Assembly: GCA_002435385.1 (NCBI GenBank)
Contig: DJMN01000049.1
Coordinates: forward strand, 1-57,762
DNA: 57,762 nucleotides
Direction: 5' to 3'
From: Patescibacteria group bacterium UBA6489
GTDB lineage: Bacteria; Patescibacteriota; Gracilibacteria; BD1-5; UBA6164
This document shows, one piece after another, positions 23,651 through 34,532 of this stretch. The stretch's first letter is position 1. Every line of letters starts with the position of its first letter. Under the pieces are notes generated by a model. That model ran no database searches, was not told the DNA's origin, and was given only the letters and a program-made list of their open reading frames with translations. Made by a program: the position numbers and the translations under genes.

Positions 23651-25813
23651 TTATATCTTTTTAAGTCCAACTCTTCCCTTTAGTTTATCTACCTGTATAA
23701 CCTCTATTTGTACCGTATCTCATACTTTTACAACATCTTCTACTTTTGCTACTCTTTCTTTTGCTAGTTTTGAGATGTGTATCATACCTGATTTTCATCT
23801 AAACTCTGCTATTGCTCCGATTCCATCTAAGATTTTAGCTATTTTTCATTCTAGTTTATCTCAAACTTGTGGTTCCCATAAGAACTCTTCTATATCTGCT
23901 ATTGCTTTTTTTCATCATTCTTGTGTTGTTGCTGTTATAGTTGTCATTCAATCATCTGCGATAGATATTTTTACTTCATATTCTTTTTCCATTCTTTGAA
24001 CATTTTCTCATCATTTTCAGATTATTTCTCTTATTTTATCAACTGGTATTTGCATATTCATTATAAGTGGTGCATATGGAGAAAGGCTTGGTGCAACTTC
24101 TGCTTGTATTTTAGACATTTCTCAAAGTATGTAGTTTATTGATTGTTCTGCTTGAATGAAAGCGTCTTTAAATACTTTCATTTTTAGTCATTTGATTTTT
24201 ACATCAAGTTGCATAGCTACTATTCAGTTTTTTGTTCTTGCTAATTTGAAGTCCATATCTCAAAGGAAGTCTTCTTGTGCTTGTATGTCTGAAAGTATTT
24301 TGTAATCTGATGTTTTTTCGTTATAAACCATTCACATTGCGATTCATGCTACTGGTGTTTTTATTGGTACTCATGCATTCATAAGACTCATTGAACTACC
24401 ACATATAGACGCCATAGAACTTGATCCATTACAAGTTGTTATTTCACTTACTACTCTTATTATGTATGGAAAGTCTTCTTCTTTTGGTAATACTGTTTCT
24501 AATGCTTTTTCTGCTAGAGCTCAGTGTCCTATTTCTCTTCTACCTACTCATCTAAGCATTCTTACTTCTCAAACTGAGTATGGTGGAAAGTTGTAGTGGT
24601 GCATAAATCTTTTTGCTGATTCTGGCATCATTCCATCTACTGTTTGTTCATCATCTGGTCCTCCTAGAGTAGTTATACTCATTGATTGAGTCATTCATCT
24701 TTGGAAAAGTGCTGAACCGTGTGTTCTTGGTAAAAATCCTGAGTCTCATGTTATTTGTCTTACTTCGTCTAATTTTCTTCAATCTAGTCTTTTTTCGTTT
24801 TCTAAAATATTCTCTCTCATTACTTCTTTTACTCTTTTGTAAACTAGTGCTCACACACTTTTTTCATCAACACAAGTTCCTGCTTCTAAATTAGTACATA
24901 CTTGTTTTACTCATGCTTCTGTTTCTGTGTTTAGTATTCATTGATCTACTAAATAGTTTTTTGTTTCTAGGTCTAGTTTATCAAGCTCTGCTTGAAATTC
25001 TTTTTTTCATTTATTGTAAATAGATTCTAGTTTTTCATTTGTTAAGAACTCTTTTATTTTATCATAAACTGTTTCATCTGGTTTGTTGTATGTTGCTTCT
25101 ACTTCTGGTATTCAAAATTCTTTTTCATATATTTTGATATAGTCGTTTTGAGCTTCACATAGTTCTTTTATCAGACTGTGAGCTTTTTTTAAGGTTTTCA
25201 TCATTTCTTCATCTGATGCTTCATCCGCATTTGCTTCTACCATAGTTATAGCATCTAGTGTTCAAGCTACTATTAGAGTAAGTTTTGCTTCTTTTTCTTC
25301 TTCTGTTTTAGGGTTTATTATGTAGTCTCCGTGATTGTCTAGAGATATTTTTATACCTGATACTGGTCATTCAAATGGTGTTCATGCCATCATAAGTGTA
25401 AGTGATGCTCATGTTATTCACCGAAATCATAGTTCTCTGCTTGAGTCTGATGATAGTACTGTTGCTATTATTTGAGTGTCGTTCACTATTCATTTTGGGA
25501 ACATTGGTCTGATTGGTCTATCTATAAGTCTAGCTGTTAGAGTTGCCATTTCACTTGGTCTTCATTCTCTTTTTACAAATCTGTTTCATCCTATCTTTCA
25601 AGTTGCATAGTTTTTTTCTTGGTAATCTACTACTAGAGGAAAAAAGTCTGCCTCAGTATTTACTCATGTTTCTTTAAATCAAGCTGTTATAAGTAAAATA
25701 TTTTCATTTTCATCACTGATTGTAACTGCTCATGAAGCTAAAAGTGCTAATTTTCATGTTTCAAAAGTGAAACTTTTTCATCATATGTCATAGCTCTTTT
25801 TTATTGGTTTCAT
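23651..25813 (-). CDS. pnp: Polyribonucleotide nucleotidyltransferase (PNPase)
   Basis: A 720-aa exoribonuclease that degrades RNA phosphorolytically from the 3' end. Two RNase PH domains are visible: the first with REGRPSEMATLTARLIDRPI and the second with LDGRKLDEVRQITGDSGFLP and TCNGSSSMASICGSSMSLM. They are followed by a KH domain (KIREIIGKGGENVQRMEKEY) and an S1 domain (MIHISKLAKERVAKVEDVVK) at the C-terminus. The start at 25813 gives an N-terminus aligned with other PNPases (MKPIKKSYDIGGKSFTFETG); an in-frame ATG at 25846 would add 11 residues. Monocistronic. Many UGA glycines lie at invariant sites. Confidence 0.96.
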
Positions 25814-25889
25814 ATTTGGAGCTGTTTTGTCTGATAATCAAATCATAGAAAATTTTTTAAGAAATAAATATTGCTGGATATTTTTATGA

Positions 25890-26012
25890 GGGTGAATAAT
25901 GAAATAGTAAAGTTTGTAAGGTTTATTTTAACCACCCCCTAACCCCTCCTTGCTAAGGAGGGGGGATTAAGTGTTTTTGTTACAAATTTTACTATTTCAT
26001 CATTTATTACCC
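25890..26012. repeat. Long imperfect inverted repeat with a GC-rich palindrome in its centre
   Basis: Outer arms 25890-25919 and 25980-26012 share the core GAAATAGTAAA/TTTACTATTTC and adjoining bases with few mismatches. In the middle is CCCCTCCTT-GCT-AAGGAGGGG (25943-25963). The whole could fold into one stem. It lies upstream of pnp, about 75 bases from its start, in the otherwise empty gap 25814-26113. Similar GC-rich palindromes occur at 42.4 and 47.9 kb. Confidence 0.75.
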
Positions 26013-26061
26013 TGCACAAATTTTTAAGCGAAAGCATTATATGTATTTATATTTAAAATAC

Positions 26062-26096
26062 AAAAAAAAGGGAAAAAGTGAGCTTTTCCCTTTTTA
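26062..26096 (-). terminator. Terminator of the membrane/charged-tail gene
   Basis: AAAAAGGGAAAA/TTTTCCCTTTTT stem, 7-base loop, T-rich on the minus strand. Confidence 0.8.
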
Positions 26097-26113
26097 GAGA
26101 TTTTTGATAAGAA

Positions 26114-26986
26114 TTATGCATTATCATCTTCTTCACTTTCTTCATCGTCTCATTCTGGATTTTTATCTCATAGTTCTTTCAGTTCTTTGTTCTTTTCCTT
26201 ATTTTTTTCTTTTTTCTTTTTTTTCTTATCTTTTTTTTCTTTCTTTTCTTCATCTTGTTTATGTTCTTGCTCTCATTCTACTTCAGCTTTTTTCTCGTCT
26301 TCTTTGTATTCTGTTTTTTTTGTTTCTTCTACTTTTTCTTCTTTTACCTTCTCTTTAGCCTCTTCTTTAGCTTTTTCTTTTTTATCTTCTTTTTCCTCAC
26401 ATTTTACATAGTCTCATTTAAATAATTCTTTGTTTTTTAGAATCAGAGCAAATGAGATTATAAGCATAGCTAGAGCAAGTCATGTTTCCATGAATATGTG
26501 TCTGTATGCAAATCAAGGGATAGAGTATGTAGATATGTAATCAAGTATTATATATGCTAAATAAGTTCATCCTTGTACTATAAATACAAATGGATACCAT
26601 TTTTTAAATTTTACCATTCATATTCATGCAATCATAGATACTAGGGCTAGTAGTATCATAACTATACTTGATAAAAATGCTGATAGCATTCCTCTAGATG
26701 CTAGTATTCCCATTAATCATAAAAGTACAAATATTGCTCAGAATATTACTGACGCATATCCTAAGAATATAAATACTTGTTTAAACCATGATTTTCCAAA
26801 TGAGTCTAATCATCTTATAAGTGGGCTTTTTATAAGTGCTTTCATGAAGTCTAGTGATTCAACTTTGCTAACTAATCCGTCATCGTGTAATTTTGAAACT
26901 ATTTTATCTCCTATTTGTTCTCATTTTTCCATAAGTCATTTTGTACATTCTGATGTTTTATTATCACAACATTTTTTCTCTTTCAT
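26114..26986 (-). CDS. Membrane protein with a long charged C-terminal tail
   Basis: A 290-aa protein. After a hydrophilic N-terminus with two cysteines (MKEKKCCDNKTSECTKGLME), four or five hydrophobic helices follow (about residues 66-175: for example FLGYASVIFGAIFVLLGLMG and GMLSAFLSSIVMILLALVSM). The last 110 residues are almost only Lys, Glu and Asp (EEKEDKKEKAKEEAKEKVKE) and end in an acidic tip. The layout suggests a small integral membrane protein with a disordered cytoplasmic tail. No family recognised. Monocistronic. Confidence 0.65.
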
Positions 26987-27171
26987 ATTTTTCTTACTTA
27001 ATATGTAAAATATTTTTAGGAAAGGTTCATAAAGATTTCCTAGAAATATTTTATCTGATTTTTTTTAGATTTCAAAATAAAGGGAGTGGATTTTTGAGAT
27101 TTGAGCTTTACAATGGAGGTTTGGGTATTTTTAATTACAAACAATAGAACGTCTTAAGAGCCACAATTAAA

Positions 27172-28692
27172 TTATAAATCTTCTTTTCAAAATAATTTCG
27201 GATCAATTGACATAATGTAGTAAATTCAATTTAAATTAGCTATCATATCCCTTATAAATTCTTTCATTGCATCAGTTGTATACTCATAATCTCTAAAATC
27301 CATAAATTCACGCTTTAGAGCTAATTCAAATGATTCTTGTGGTGATTTATAAATACTTATGCCTCAAAAAACATTCCAATGTCTACTCTTATCTGAACCA
27401 TCCTCCTTGTTTCATGGTAATAAGAAATTTTCAAAAGCAATAGAAGTCGGTAATTTTTCTCTTGGGATTGATTTTACCCATGCAAAAGGAATCCTGATAG
27501 ATTCATCAAGCATTCAGACTGCTGCCTTTTTATCGCCCTTTTTGATTTTCAGAGCCTCTCTGAACAATAAAATCATTGGTAAATTATGATTTTTTAATTC
27601 AATATCACTATGGGTGGGAGTAGTTTTTGAGACAGTTCTCAAATATCTTCTATCGTATTGAGCATACAATAATAATTTTCTAAAATCATTATTAGTTGTT
27701 GATGACTTATAATATTGCCATTCTGCTCTATCTATAAAATTTTCTATTTTAGATAGATCTCTAGGTGCTTCAAGCTCTTCTAAATTTATAGATAGTCACA
27801 AATCCTTTTCTAGTATTTTTTCAATTTCTTTAATTATTTCTGAATAAGTGACATCTCCATTTTCATATTTTGTAAATAATGTAGACTTTAATAACTCTCT
27901 TAAGTGATCTCTAACTATCAATGTCCTCTGTATAAATTTGCTTTGGTTTTTTGTAGTAAGTGTCTCAATATCTTCAACCATTCAAATCAGATTTAATAAG
28001 AGATTGTAATAATCTTTATTCTTATACAAATTTCTACAATATGATATTTTCATTTGAGCATACTCTTTTTCTATATCATTAAATCAATCTTTACGGAAAT
28101 TGTAAGATATACTAAAACGGATAGCTTCATTGTATATTTCTGATAAAATTTGATCCTCGTAAAAAGATTTATTATTTTTAATTTCTATCAAGAAATCCTT
28201 AAATGGAGATACTTCTACAATAGAATGGTCTAATAAAAATAAAGGTCTTTGTATATATTCAGTACTAGGTATATATTTAAAAAATTCTCTTGGTTTTGGG
28301 TAAATTTTATTCTCTTTCAAAAAATTTTCTTCTGCAATATATGGGTCTGAATATTTATATAATCATTCCAAAAAAATAATATCTTCACTATCAATAATAT
28401 TATTTTTATTTACATCTATCTTTAGAGCATCCTTTGATGAAAAATTAAAAGGTTTTTCCATAAAGTTTGATAATATTTTTCAATCGTTATCATCCCATTT
28501 ATTATCGTCATTTAAATCACCTAACATAGTTAATTCAGCAGTAATATTCAATCTATTAACTGGTTGCATATAATAAACAACTCCTATAAACAAAAAAGTT
28601 AATAGTAGAAAATATTTTATATACCTATTCAGAAAAAATTTTTTAAATTTACTTAAAATAAAATATATAAGTTTTTTATTGAAAATTTTCAT
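27172..28692 (-). CDS. Membrane-anchored protein with dockerin-like calcium loops
   Basis: A 506-aa protein with a membrane helix near the N-terminus (YIKYFLLLTFLFIGVVYYM). Directly outside it are two EF-hand-like loops of the dockerin type I kind: GDLNDDNKWDDNDGKIL (about residues 58-74) and DVNKNNIIDSEDIIFLEGL (about 91-109). Such pairs bind calcium and, in cellulosomes, dock to cohesins. The remaining 390 residues are helical and unrecognised. It lies 32 bp downstream of thyA on the same strand and may share its transcript. Presence of one dockerin does not prove a cellulosome; a cohesin partner was not seen here. Confidence 0.68.
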
Positions 28693-28724
28693 AACTATTT
28701 CTTTAATTTTAAGAAAATAATTTC

Positions 28725-29741
28725 TTACTTTTTTTTCCTCTCCTCATACCCTCAAATATTCGCAATTTCTCATTTTATAGCTGGATGTGGGTCATATCAT
28801 ACAAGCTCAAAATCTTCAAATTTAAAATCATCTATATCCTTTATTTTTGGATTTAATTTCATTGTAGGAAGTGTTCTAAGGTCACGAGATAGTTGTTCTT
28901 TTACTTGATCCATATGGTTAGAATATATGTGAACATCACCAAATGTGTGAACAAATTCTCAAACTTGTAATCAAGTCACTTGTGCTACCATTTGAAGAAG
29001 TAAAGCATAGCTTGCTATATTGAACGGTACTCATAAAAATAAGTCTGCACTTCTTTGATATAATCATAAATTCAGTTTATTTCATTCTGTTACTGCAAAT
29101 TGAAAAGTTGTGTGGCAAAATGGGGGTACATGGTTTTTATTTTCTTCTGATGCCATATGATAGATAAAATCAGGATTCCAAGCTGAAACTACATATGATT
29201 TTCTAAATGGTTTTTCTTTTAGTCATTCTATTACCCAACCTAATTGATCTATTGTACTTCCATCTTTTCTTGGCCATTTTCTCCACATACGACCATAGAT
29301 TGTTTTTAACTCTCCCCATTTTACTACAAATGGATCATTAGCAGGTAATTCTTTTAGTTTTTCTATAAACTCTTTTTGTGGTAAATCTTCTTCTGGGCAA
29401 TCTTTTAGACAGTGCATATGGTATCCTTTCCAAGCCCATTCATCCCATATGTGAACATTGTTATCTACCAGATATTTTATATTTGAGTCTCATTTTAAGA
29501 ACCAAAGTAGTTCAATTAATATTCCTCTGAAAAATACTTTTTTAGTAGTTAGTAAAGGAAATCATTTACTTAAATCAAATCTTATTTGTCTTCCAAATAC
29601 TGATCTTATGTAAGGTGGTTTTTCTCACTTTTCTTTGTATTGGTCTAGTACTTCTTTGTTGAAGAATAGTTCTTTGTCCGAACCGTTATCTAGTATGTCT
29701 TGTAAAAGATTTAAATATTGTTGTTCTGGGTGTTTTTCCAT
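28725..29741 (-). CDS. thyA: Thymidylate synthase (ThyA type)
   Basis: A 338-aa enzyme methylating dUMP to dTMP with methylene-tetrahydrofolate. Marks are RFDLSKGFPLLTTKKVFFRG, IWDEWAWKGYHMH, the catalytic Cys near residue 209 in HVPPFCHTTFQF, GLYQRSADLFLGVPFNIASY and HTFGDVHIYSNHMDQV. Two oddities: the usual PPCH is PPFCH here, and an insertion of about 30-40 residues (KDCPEEDLPQKEFIEKLKEL region) makes it longer than the 264-aa E. coli enzyme. The next gene, 28 bp upstream, is tmk, so the pair makes and phosphorylates dTMP. Confidence 0.95.
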
Positions 29742-29769
29742 GTTGTTTTTATTAAGTTATAAAATTATT

Positions 29770-30405
29770 TTAAAGTATTTCTTTTAAGATCATTTTTGTT
29801 ATTTCTTCTTTGGTTTTCATCTTTCAGTTTTCTTCACAGTCTATTTTTATCCAGTTAAATTTTTTTGCTACATAATTTGCTGTGTTATAGGCATTTATCA
29901 TATGTTCTCTGTCTTGTTCATGTATGTCTCTATTGTCTTGTTCATTATTTCTATTTTCTATTAGTGTTTCACTAGTTTCTGGAGTAACATTTAAAAAAAT
30001 TGTTTTATCTGGTCTTTGTATTCATAATATTTCATATTCTAATTCATCAAGCCATTTTAAAAATTTTTCTTTTTCTGACAAATCTTTTATTTTTCCTGCC
30101 TGATGAATCATACTAGCACTTACATATCTGTTTGAGATTATATAATCATAATTATCAAAATCTTTTTTTATATCATAACTGTCATCGAAACGATCAAGTG
30201 CATAAAATAGACTTGCAGTTTTAGGAGATAATTCTTTTCAATATCATCAGTTTAAATATTTTTCAACAAAGTAAGCAGAGGCATTTCAATAACGTGGATA
30301 GTCAAGAATTTTTACAGTTTTTCAAATCTTTTCTAGTTCTTGTTTTACTATCTGGGTTTGTGTTGCTTTTCCTGATCAGTCTATTCAATCTATTACTATA
30401 AACAT
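29770..30405 (-). CDS. tmk: Thymidylate kinase
   Basis: A 211-aa P-loop kinase converting dTMP to dTDP. The P-loop is IDGIDGSGKATQ (residues 5-16), with Ala where Thr is commoner; the DR motif is in LFYALDRFDDSYD, and ISNRYVSASMIHQAGKI plus FLNVTPETSETLIENR fit the family. It starts the tmk-thyA-dockerin run on the minus strand, divergent from the hemerythrin-like gene. Confidence 0.94.
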
Positions 30406-30601
30406 TTGTTTTGGTGTTATAAAATGAATTTAAAAGAGTATATTTAATTTTTAATATTTTTAAAATAATAATTTCCTAAAATATCTTGTTTCAAATTAGA
30501 ACATCAAAGTTACACAATATCAATAGATAATTATTGTTATTATTGCATAAGATTATTTTGTAATTAATATACAACTAGTTTATATTCCTAACATAAATCA
30601 T

Positions 30602-31156
30602 ATGGACTATAGTAAATTTGATAAAATGGACATTAGTGAGATTGTTGATTATGTAACTGCTACTTTCCATGTACCTTTGGACTCTTTATTTAAAAGTGCT
30701 CCTGATAATATCTCTTCTCTTATAAAAAAATATTGAAAGCAATATCCTAAGATTGTAGATTTAGAGAAATTATTTAATGAATTTAAAGAAAAGATTTCAG
30801 AGCATATGAAAAAAGAGGATGATGTAATTTTTCCTGCCGCTATAGAGTATGAAAATATCAATAAAGATTGAAAAATAGACTTAACAAAGATTACTGAAGA
30901 AAATCAAGAAATAATAAATAATACAGAAATGGAAAATGATCACGAAGACTTTAAAAAATATTTAGAGGACATCTTAGAACTATTGAAAACTTGTTGAATG
31001 GATGGAGAAAATATAAGTGAATTTGACGAAATAAAAGAAGATATCAAACAAATATATGATGCTCTGGTAGAACATTATGATTTGGAGGTAAGATATCTGT
31101 ATCCTAAGTGACTTGAATTACAAGAAGAGATTAGAAAAAATATTGAAGTGTTTTAA
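30602..31156 (+). CDS. Hemerythrin-like / RIC (YtfE-ScdA) type protein
   Basis: A 184-aa helical protein of the di-iron RIC kind, which in other bacteria repairs iron-sulfur centres after nitrosative or oxidative stress. Visible His/Glu ligand motifs are IVDYVTATFHVPL (helix 1), HMKKEDDVIFPA (helix 2), MENDHEDFKKYL (helix 3) and EHYDLEVRYLYP (helix 4), matching the YtfE order. The N-terminal ScdA_N helical domain is missing. The next gene is a paralogue with the same arrangement. Confidence 0.8.
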
Positions 31157-31202
31157 TTTATTTAATTAAACAATTAAATATGATTTTATCAATAATTTTT
31201 TA

Positions 31203-31231
31203 TTGATTGTAGCAAATAATTGTGATATTAT
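31203..31231 (+). promoter_or_regulatory. Candidate sigma-70 promoter of the second RIC-like gene
   Basis: TTGATT (31203-31208), a 17-base spacer and TATTAT (31226-31231), so the second paralogue can be transcribed on its own. Confidence 0.5.
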
Positions 31232-31277
31232 TATTGTGAGATTTTATAACTAATATTATTAAACATAAAACTAATAT

Positions 31278-31814
31278 ATGGATAGAAGCAAATTTAACGA
31301 TATGTCTATAATAGAAATTGTAAATTATTTAACAGATAATTTTCATATTCCTTTAAAAAATTTATTAGATAAAAGATGAGGTAATATCGTAGGTTTTAGT
31401 AATAAGCATAATGATGATTATCCTAAGGTAAAACATTTAAAGGATTTGTATGGTCAACTTGAAAATGAGATTTTAAAACATATGAAAAAAGAGGATGATA
31501 TAATGTTTCCTATGATTATTGATTATGAAAATAATAAATTAGATTTATCAAATGAAGAGATTATAAATAAAATTGATATTGTTGATGGTCATAAAATGGA
31601 AAGTGAACATGAAATTTTTCAATACTATCTTAATACAATAATTGAATTATTAGGAAACTGTGAGATTGTTGAATCTGAGGATGTACCAGAATGTAATGAA
31701 ATAAGAGAGGAATTCATAAAAATAAATGAAGATTTACAAGAGCATATTTATCTAGAGGATATATTTATTTATAAAAAATGGAAAGAAATTGAAAAGAAAG
31801 CAGATGGAAAATAA
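31278..31814 (+). CDS. Second hemerythrin-like / RIC type protein
   Basis: A 178-aa paralogue of the upstream gene. Ligand motifs are IVNYLTDNFHIPL, KHMKKEDDIMFPM, MESEHEIFQYYL and EHIYLEDIFIY, so all di-iron positions of the RIC pattern appear kept. Divergence is strongest in helix 4, where YLYP is replaced by FIYK. Two diverged copies side by side suggest dosage or division of labour in iron or redox repair. Confidence 0.8.
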
Positions 31815-31825
31815 ATAAAAATATA

Positions 31826-31861
31826 TAAAAGACCTAATTTAAAATAAAATTAGGTCTTTTA
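31826..31861. terminator. Bidirectional terminator
   Basis: AAAAGACCTAATTTT and AAAATTAGGTCTTTT form a near-perfect stem with a short loop. It serves the RIC gene from the left and the permease gene from the right. Confidence 0.88.
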
Positions 31862-31885
31862 TTAAATTAGTGTACAAAATGTTTC

Positions 31886-33055
31886 TTATTTTTTTGTGAA
31901 TTTCTCTTTTATTCTATCTATAACTTTTTTCTTCTCTTCAACGTTTCAAAAATCTGTCTTTATTATTCATTTTTCGGATAAAAGTATAGCTATGGATCTA
32001 GTTGATTTTATGTGTGATAATATTATGTTCATAATCACCATTATAGGTACTGCTAAGAGCATCCCTATAACCCCCCATAAAGTTCACCAAAAAATTAATG
32101 ATATCAAAATAACTAAAGGGCTTAAATTTAGTTTATTTCACATGAAACGAGGTTCTATTATGTTTCACATAAGTATTTGGATTCATGCTAAACATGCTGT
32201 AATACCTAATGTAATAGGTAATGATTGAAATTGTATAATTGAAAAAAGTACTGGGAAAAATACTGCAACGATAGATCCGATGTTTGGTATATAATTTAAT
32301 AAGAATATTAAGAATGCCCAGAATAAGGCAAAATCAACGTCAAAAATCATCATAAAGAAGAAGCTAGATATAGCTGTTATTAAACTAATAATTGTCTTTA
32401 TAACAAAATATGATTTTACATCTTTTTGTATAAGTTCTAATACCTCTAGTACTTTTTCCCTTCACTCATTAGAAAACATCAAGTCAATTTTTTTATAAAA
32501 GAATCTAGCTTCTAATAAAATAAATACAGTGTAAAAAAATATAATTCACATATTTTTAAATACAGATGTTATACCTCCTGCAATATAAGAGACTAAAAAT
32601 GGAATATTTATTTTTGTTAAGATGTCATCATAATTCACAAATTTTCATATATTTATTTTTTCATCACCAGATTCTCCTTCTATACTAGAATCTCCTTTAT
32701 TGTTAATAAAATTTATCTTATTTATATTTAGGCTTTCTTCTACAGACTCCATTATATTTACAAATTTCTTTTGATAGTTTTCTGAATTTTCTCATATTTC
32801 TTGTATATTTGAGTTTATAAGTTGTCCTAGTAAAAAGAAAAATAGTAGAAATGTAATTATAGAAAGAGGAAAAGAAATATATTTATTTAGTCACTTCTTT
32901 TGAAAGAATTTAGAAAGAGATATTATTAAAAAAGATATTATAACAGCTATAACCAAAGGAATTATTAAAGATGATCATATGTATATAATATAAAATACCA
33001 AAATCATAGCCATTATAGCTACTGAAATTGATAATGTTCTATTGTTTTCTCTCAT
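31886..33055 (-). CDS. AI-2E transporter / PerM family membrane protein
   Basis: A 389-aa polytopic membrane protein with about seven or eight helices. Typical for the family are the N-terminal helix pair, a soluble segment with a coiled coil (about residues 100-170), and the C-terminal block NYIPNIGSIVAVFFPVLFSI and LSPLVILISLIFWGTLWGVI, matching the NLxPxVGxxxA and P..V..S....G...G signatures. Family members include TqsA and sodium/proton antiporter-like proteins; the substrate cannot be told. Convergent with the second RIC gene. Confidence 0.85.
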
Positions 33056-33248
33056 AATTATCTGAATAAGTAATTAATTTTAATATCTTGATTATATCTA
33101 AATAAAAGAAAAATCAAAATTGCTTTAAATATAAAAAATATACTAAATTTGATTTTTTTTGAAGTTTGGGTAAAACTTCTAATGTAAATTTTTGTATAAG
33201 TAACTAAAAAGTGTTAAAATTGTTATAATATAACTTAATATCTTTATT

Positions 33249-33551
33249 ATGTTTTTTTCAAAATCAAATTACTCTGAATCTAGAGAATTAATTGCTTTAA
33301 TTCAACAATGACAAGTTGAACTAATTAAAGACTCTAAAATTAATAAAAAGAATAAAAATATAATTGGTAAAATAAAAATAAAATGACAAAAGTATGAGAT
33401 AGTATCACACACAGAAGATTTATACCCTAGAAATTCTTTGTATAGAAAAATTATTAGAAGTACAAGGAATGTTATAATTGTCCTAACTTTTGTTAACTTA
33501 ATAACTTTTTTATTGGCATTAAATAACTTCAGTCATATTTTACAACATTAG
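33249..33551 (+). CDS. Small membrane protein
   Basis: A 100-aa protein with a charged N-terminal part (QQGQVELIKDSKINKKNKNI) and one hydrophobic helix near the C-terminus (NVIIVLTFVNLITFLLAL). A TATAAT box lies at 33224-33229. Its last 59 bp overlap the 3' end of truB on the other strand. No family recognised. Confidence 0.5.
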
Positions 33552-34365
33552 TTATAAGATTGTCTTTAAACAAGAATAAATCAATATTTTCAGGAAAATC
33601 AAAATCTCATTTAACTTTTAGACCATTATTTATTTTCTCTAAAATATCTTTACTTAGAGATATAAATTGGTTTTTATTAAATATATCTTTTTCTTCTAGT
33701 ATTTTTTCTCTTTCAAAATTATCTAATTCCTGAGATAAGTCTAAACCTAATTCTCAAATTTTGGTTCTTCTTAGAGTTTTTATATATCATCAACATCATA
33801 GTAGATTTCATAAATCAAAGGCAATGCTTCTTATATAAGTTCATGCACTAACCTTTGCTTTTAAAACTAAATCTGGATATGAAAAACTTATTATTTTTAT
33901 GTTATGTATAGTTACTTCCCTATCTTTTAGCTCAAAATTTTCTCAGGCTCTGGCTAATTCGTATGCTTTTTTTCATCAAATCTTAAGTGCTGAATATTTT
34001 GGTGGCAATTGTCTTATTTTTCAAGAAAAATTGTTTTTTAAAATATTTTCTATATTTTTCTGAGTTATAGATTTTTTAAACTTTTCTTTATCTTTTTCTG
34101 ATATGTAATTAACTTCTGTTCATAAATCAAAAGATTCACTTATTCAATCAAGTCAGATTTCAAACTCATATTCTTTTGTATCTTTTTCAAGGTACGGTAT
34201 AAGTTTTGTATAGTTTCATACTGCAACTAAAACTAATCCTGTAGCGAGAGGGTCAAGTGTTCAAGTATGTCACATTTTTTTTATTGAAAGTTTTTTTCTG
34301 AGTTTTCTTATAATATCAAAGCTACTAATTCATATTGGCTTATCTATCAAGTAAAAAGCATTCAT
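33493..34365 (-). CDS. truB: tRNA pseudouridine synthase B
   Basis: A 290-aa enzyme making pseudouridine 55 in the T loop of tRNA. Marks are LIDKPIGISSFDIIRKLRK, the catalytic Asp in GHTGTLDPLATGLVLVAVG, QLPPKYSALKIGGKKAYELA and SAGTYIRSIAFDLG. The C-terminus (FLFKDNLITNVVKYDGSYLM and PIKKLL) looks like the end of a PUA-like domain, supporting the stop at 33493, even though this makes it overlap the small convergent gene. Confidence 0.93.
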
Positions 34366-34399
34366 GATTTTCTTTTTAGTAATAAAATCTAATAAACCC

Positions 34400-34502
34400 A
34401 GAAATAAGAGAAATAATAATATACTCACAGGAGAAGATTTTTTACAATTAATTTAGTATAAATCTTCTAACAGTTCGTTTTATTATTATTTCTCTTATTT
34501 CT
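34400..34502. repeat. 103-bp element with 22-bp perfect terminal inverted repeats
   Basis: Positions 34400-34421 and 34481-34502 are perfect reverse complements (AGAAATAAGAGAAATAATAA arm start). Inside, 34432-34440 (AGAAGATTT) pairs with 34460-34468. It fills most of the gap between truB and lepB. No T tract follows a stem on either strand. Confidence 0.8.
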
Positions 34503-34532
34503 TACTTTTTGTTTTTATTAAGGTTTTATACC

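Noticed and set aside
34400..34502. Inverted repeat as a simple terminator
   Set aside because: No T run follows the stem on either strand, and the arms are unusually long and perfect.
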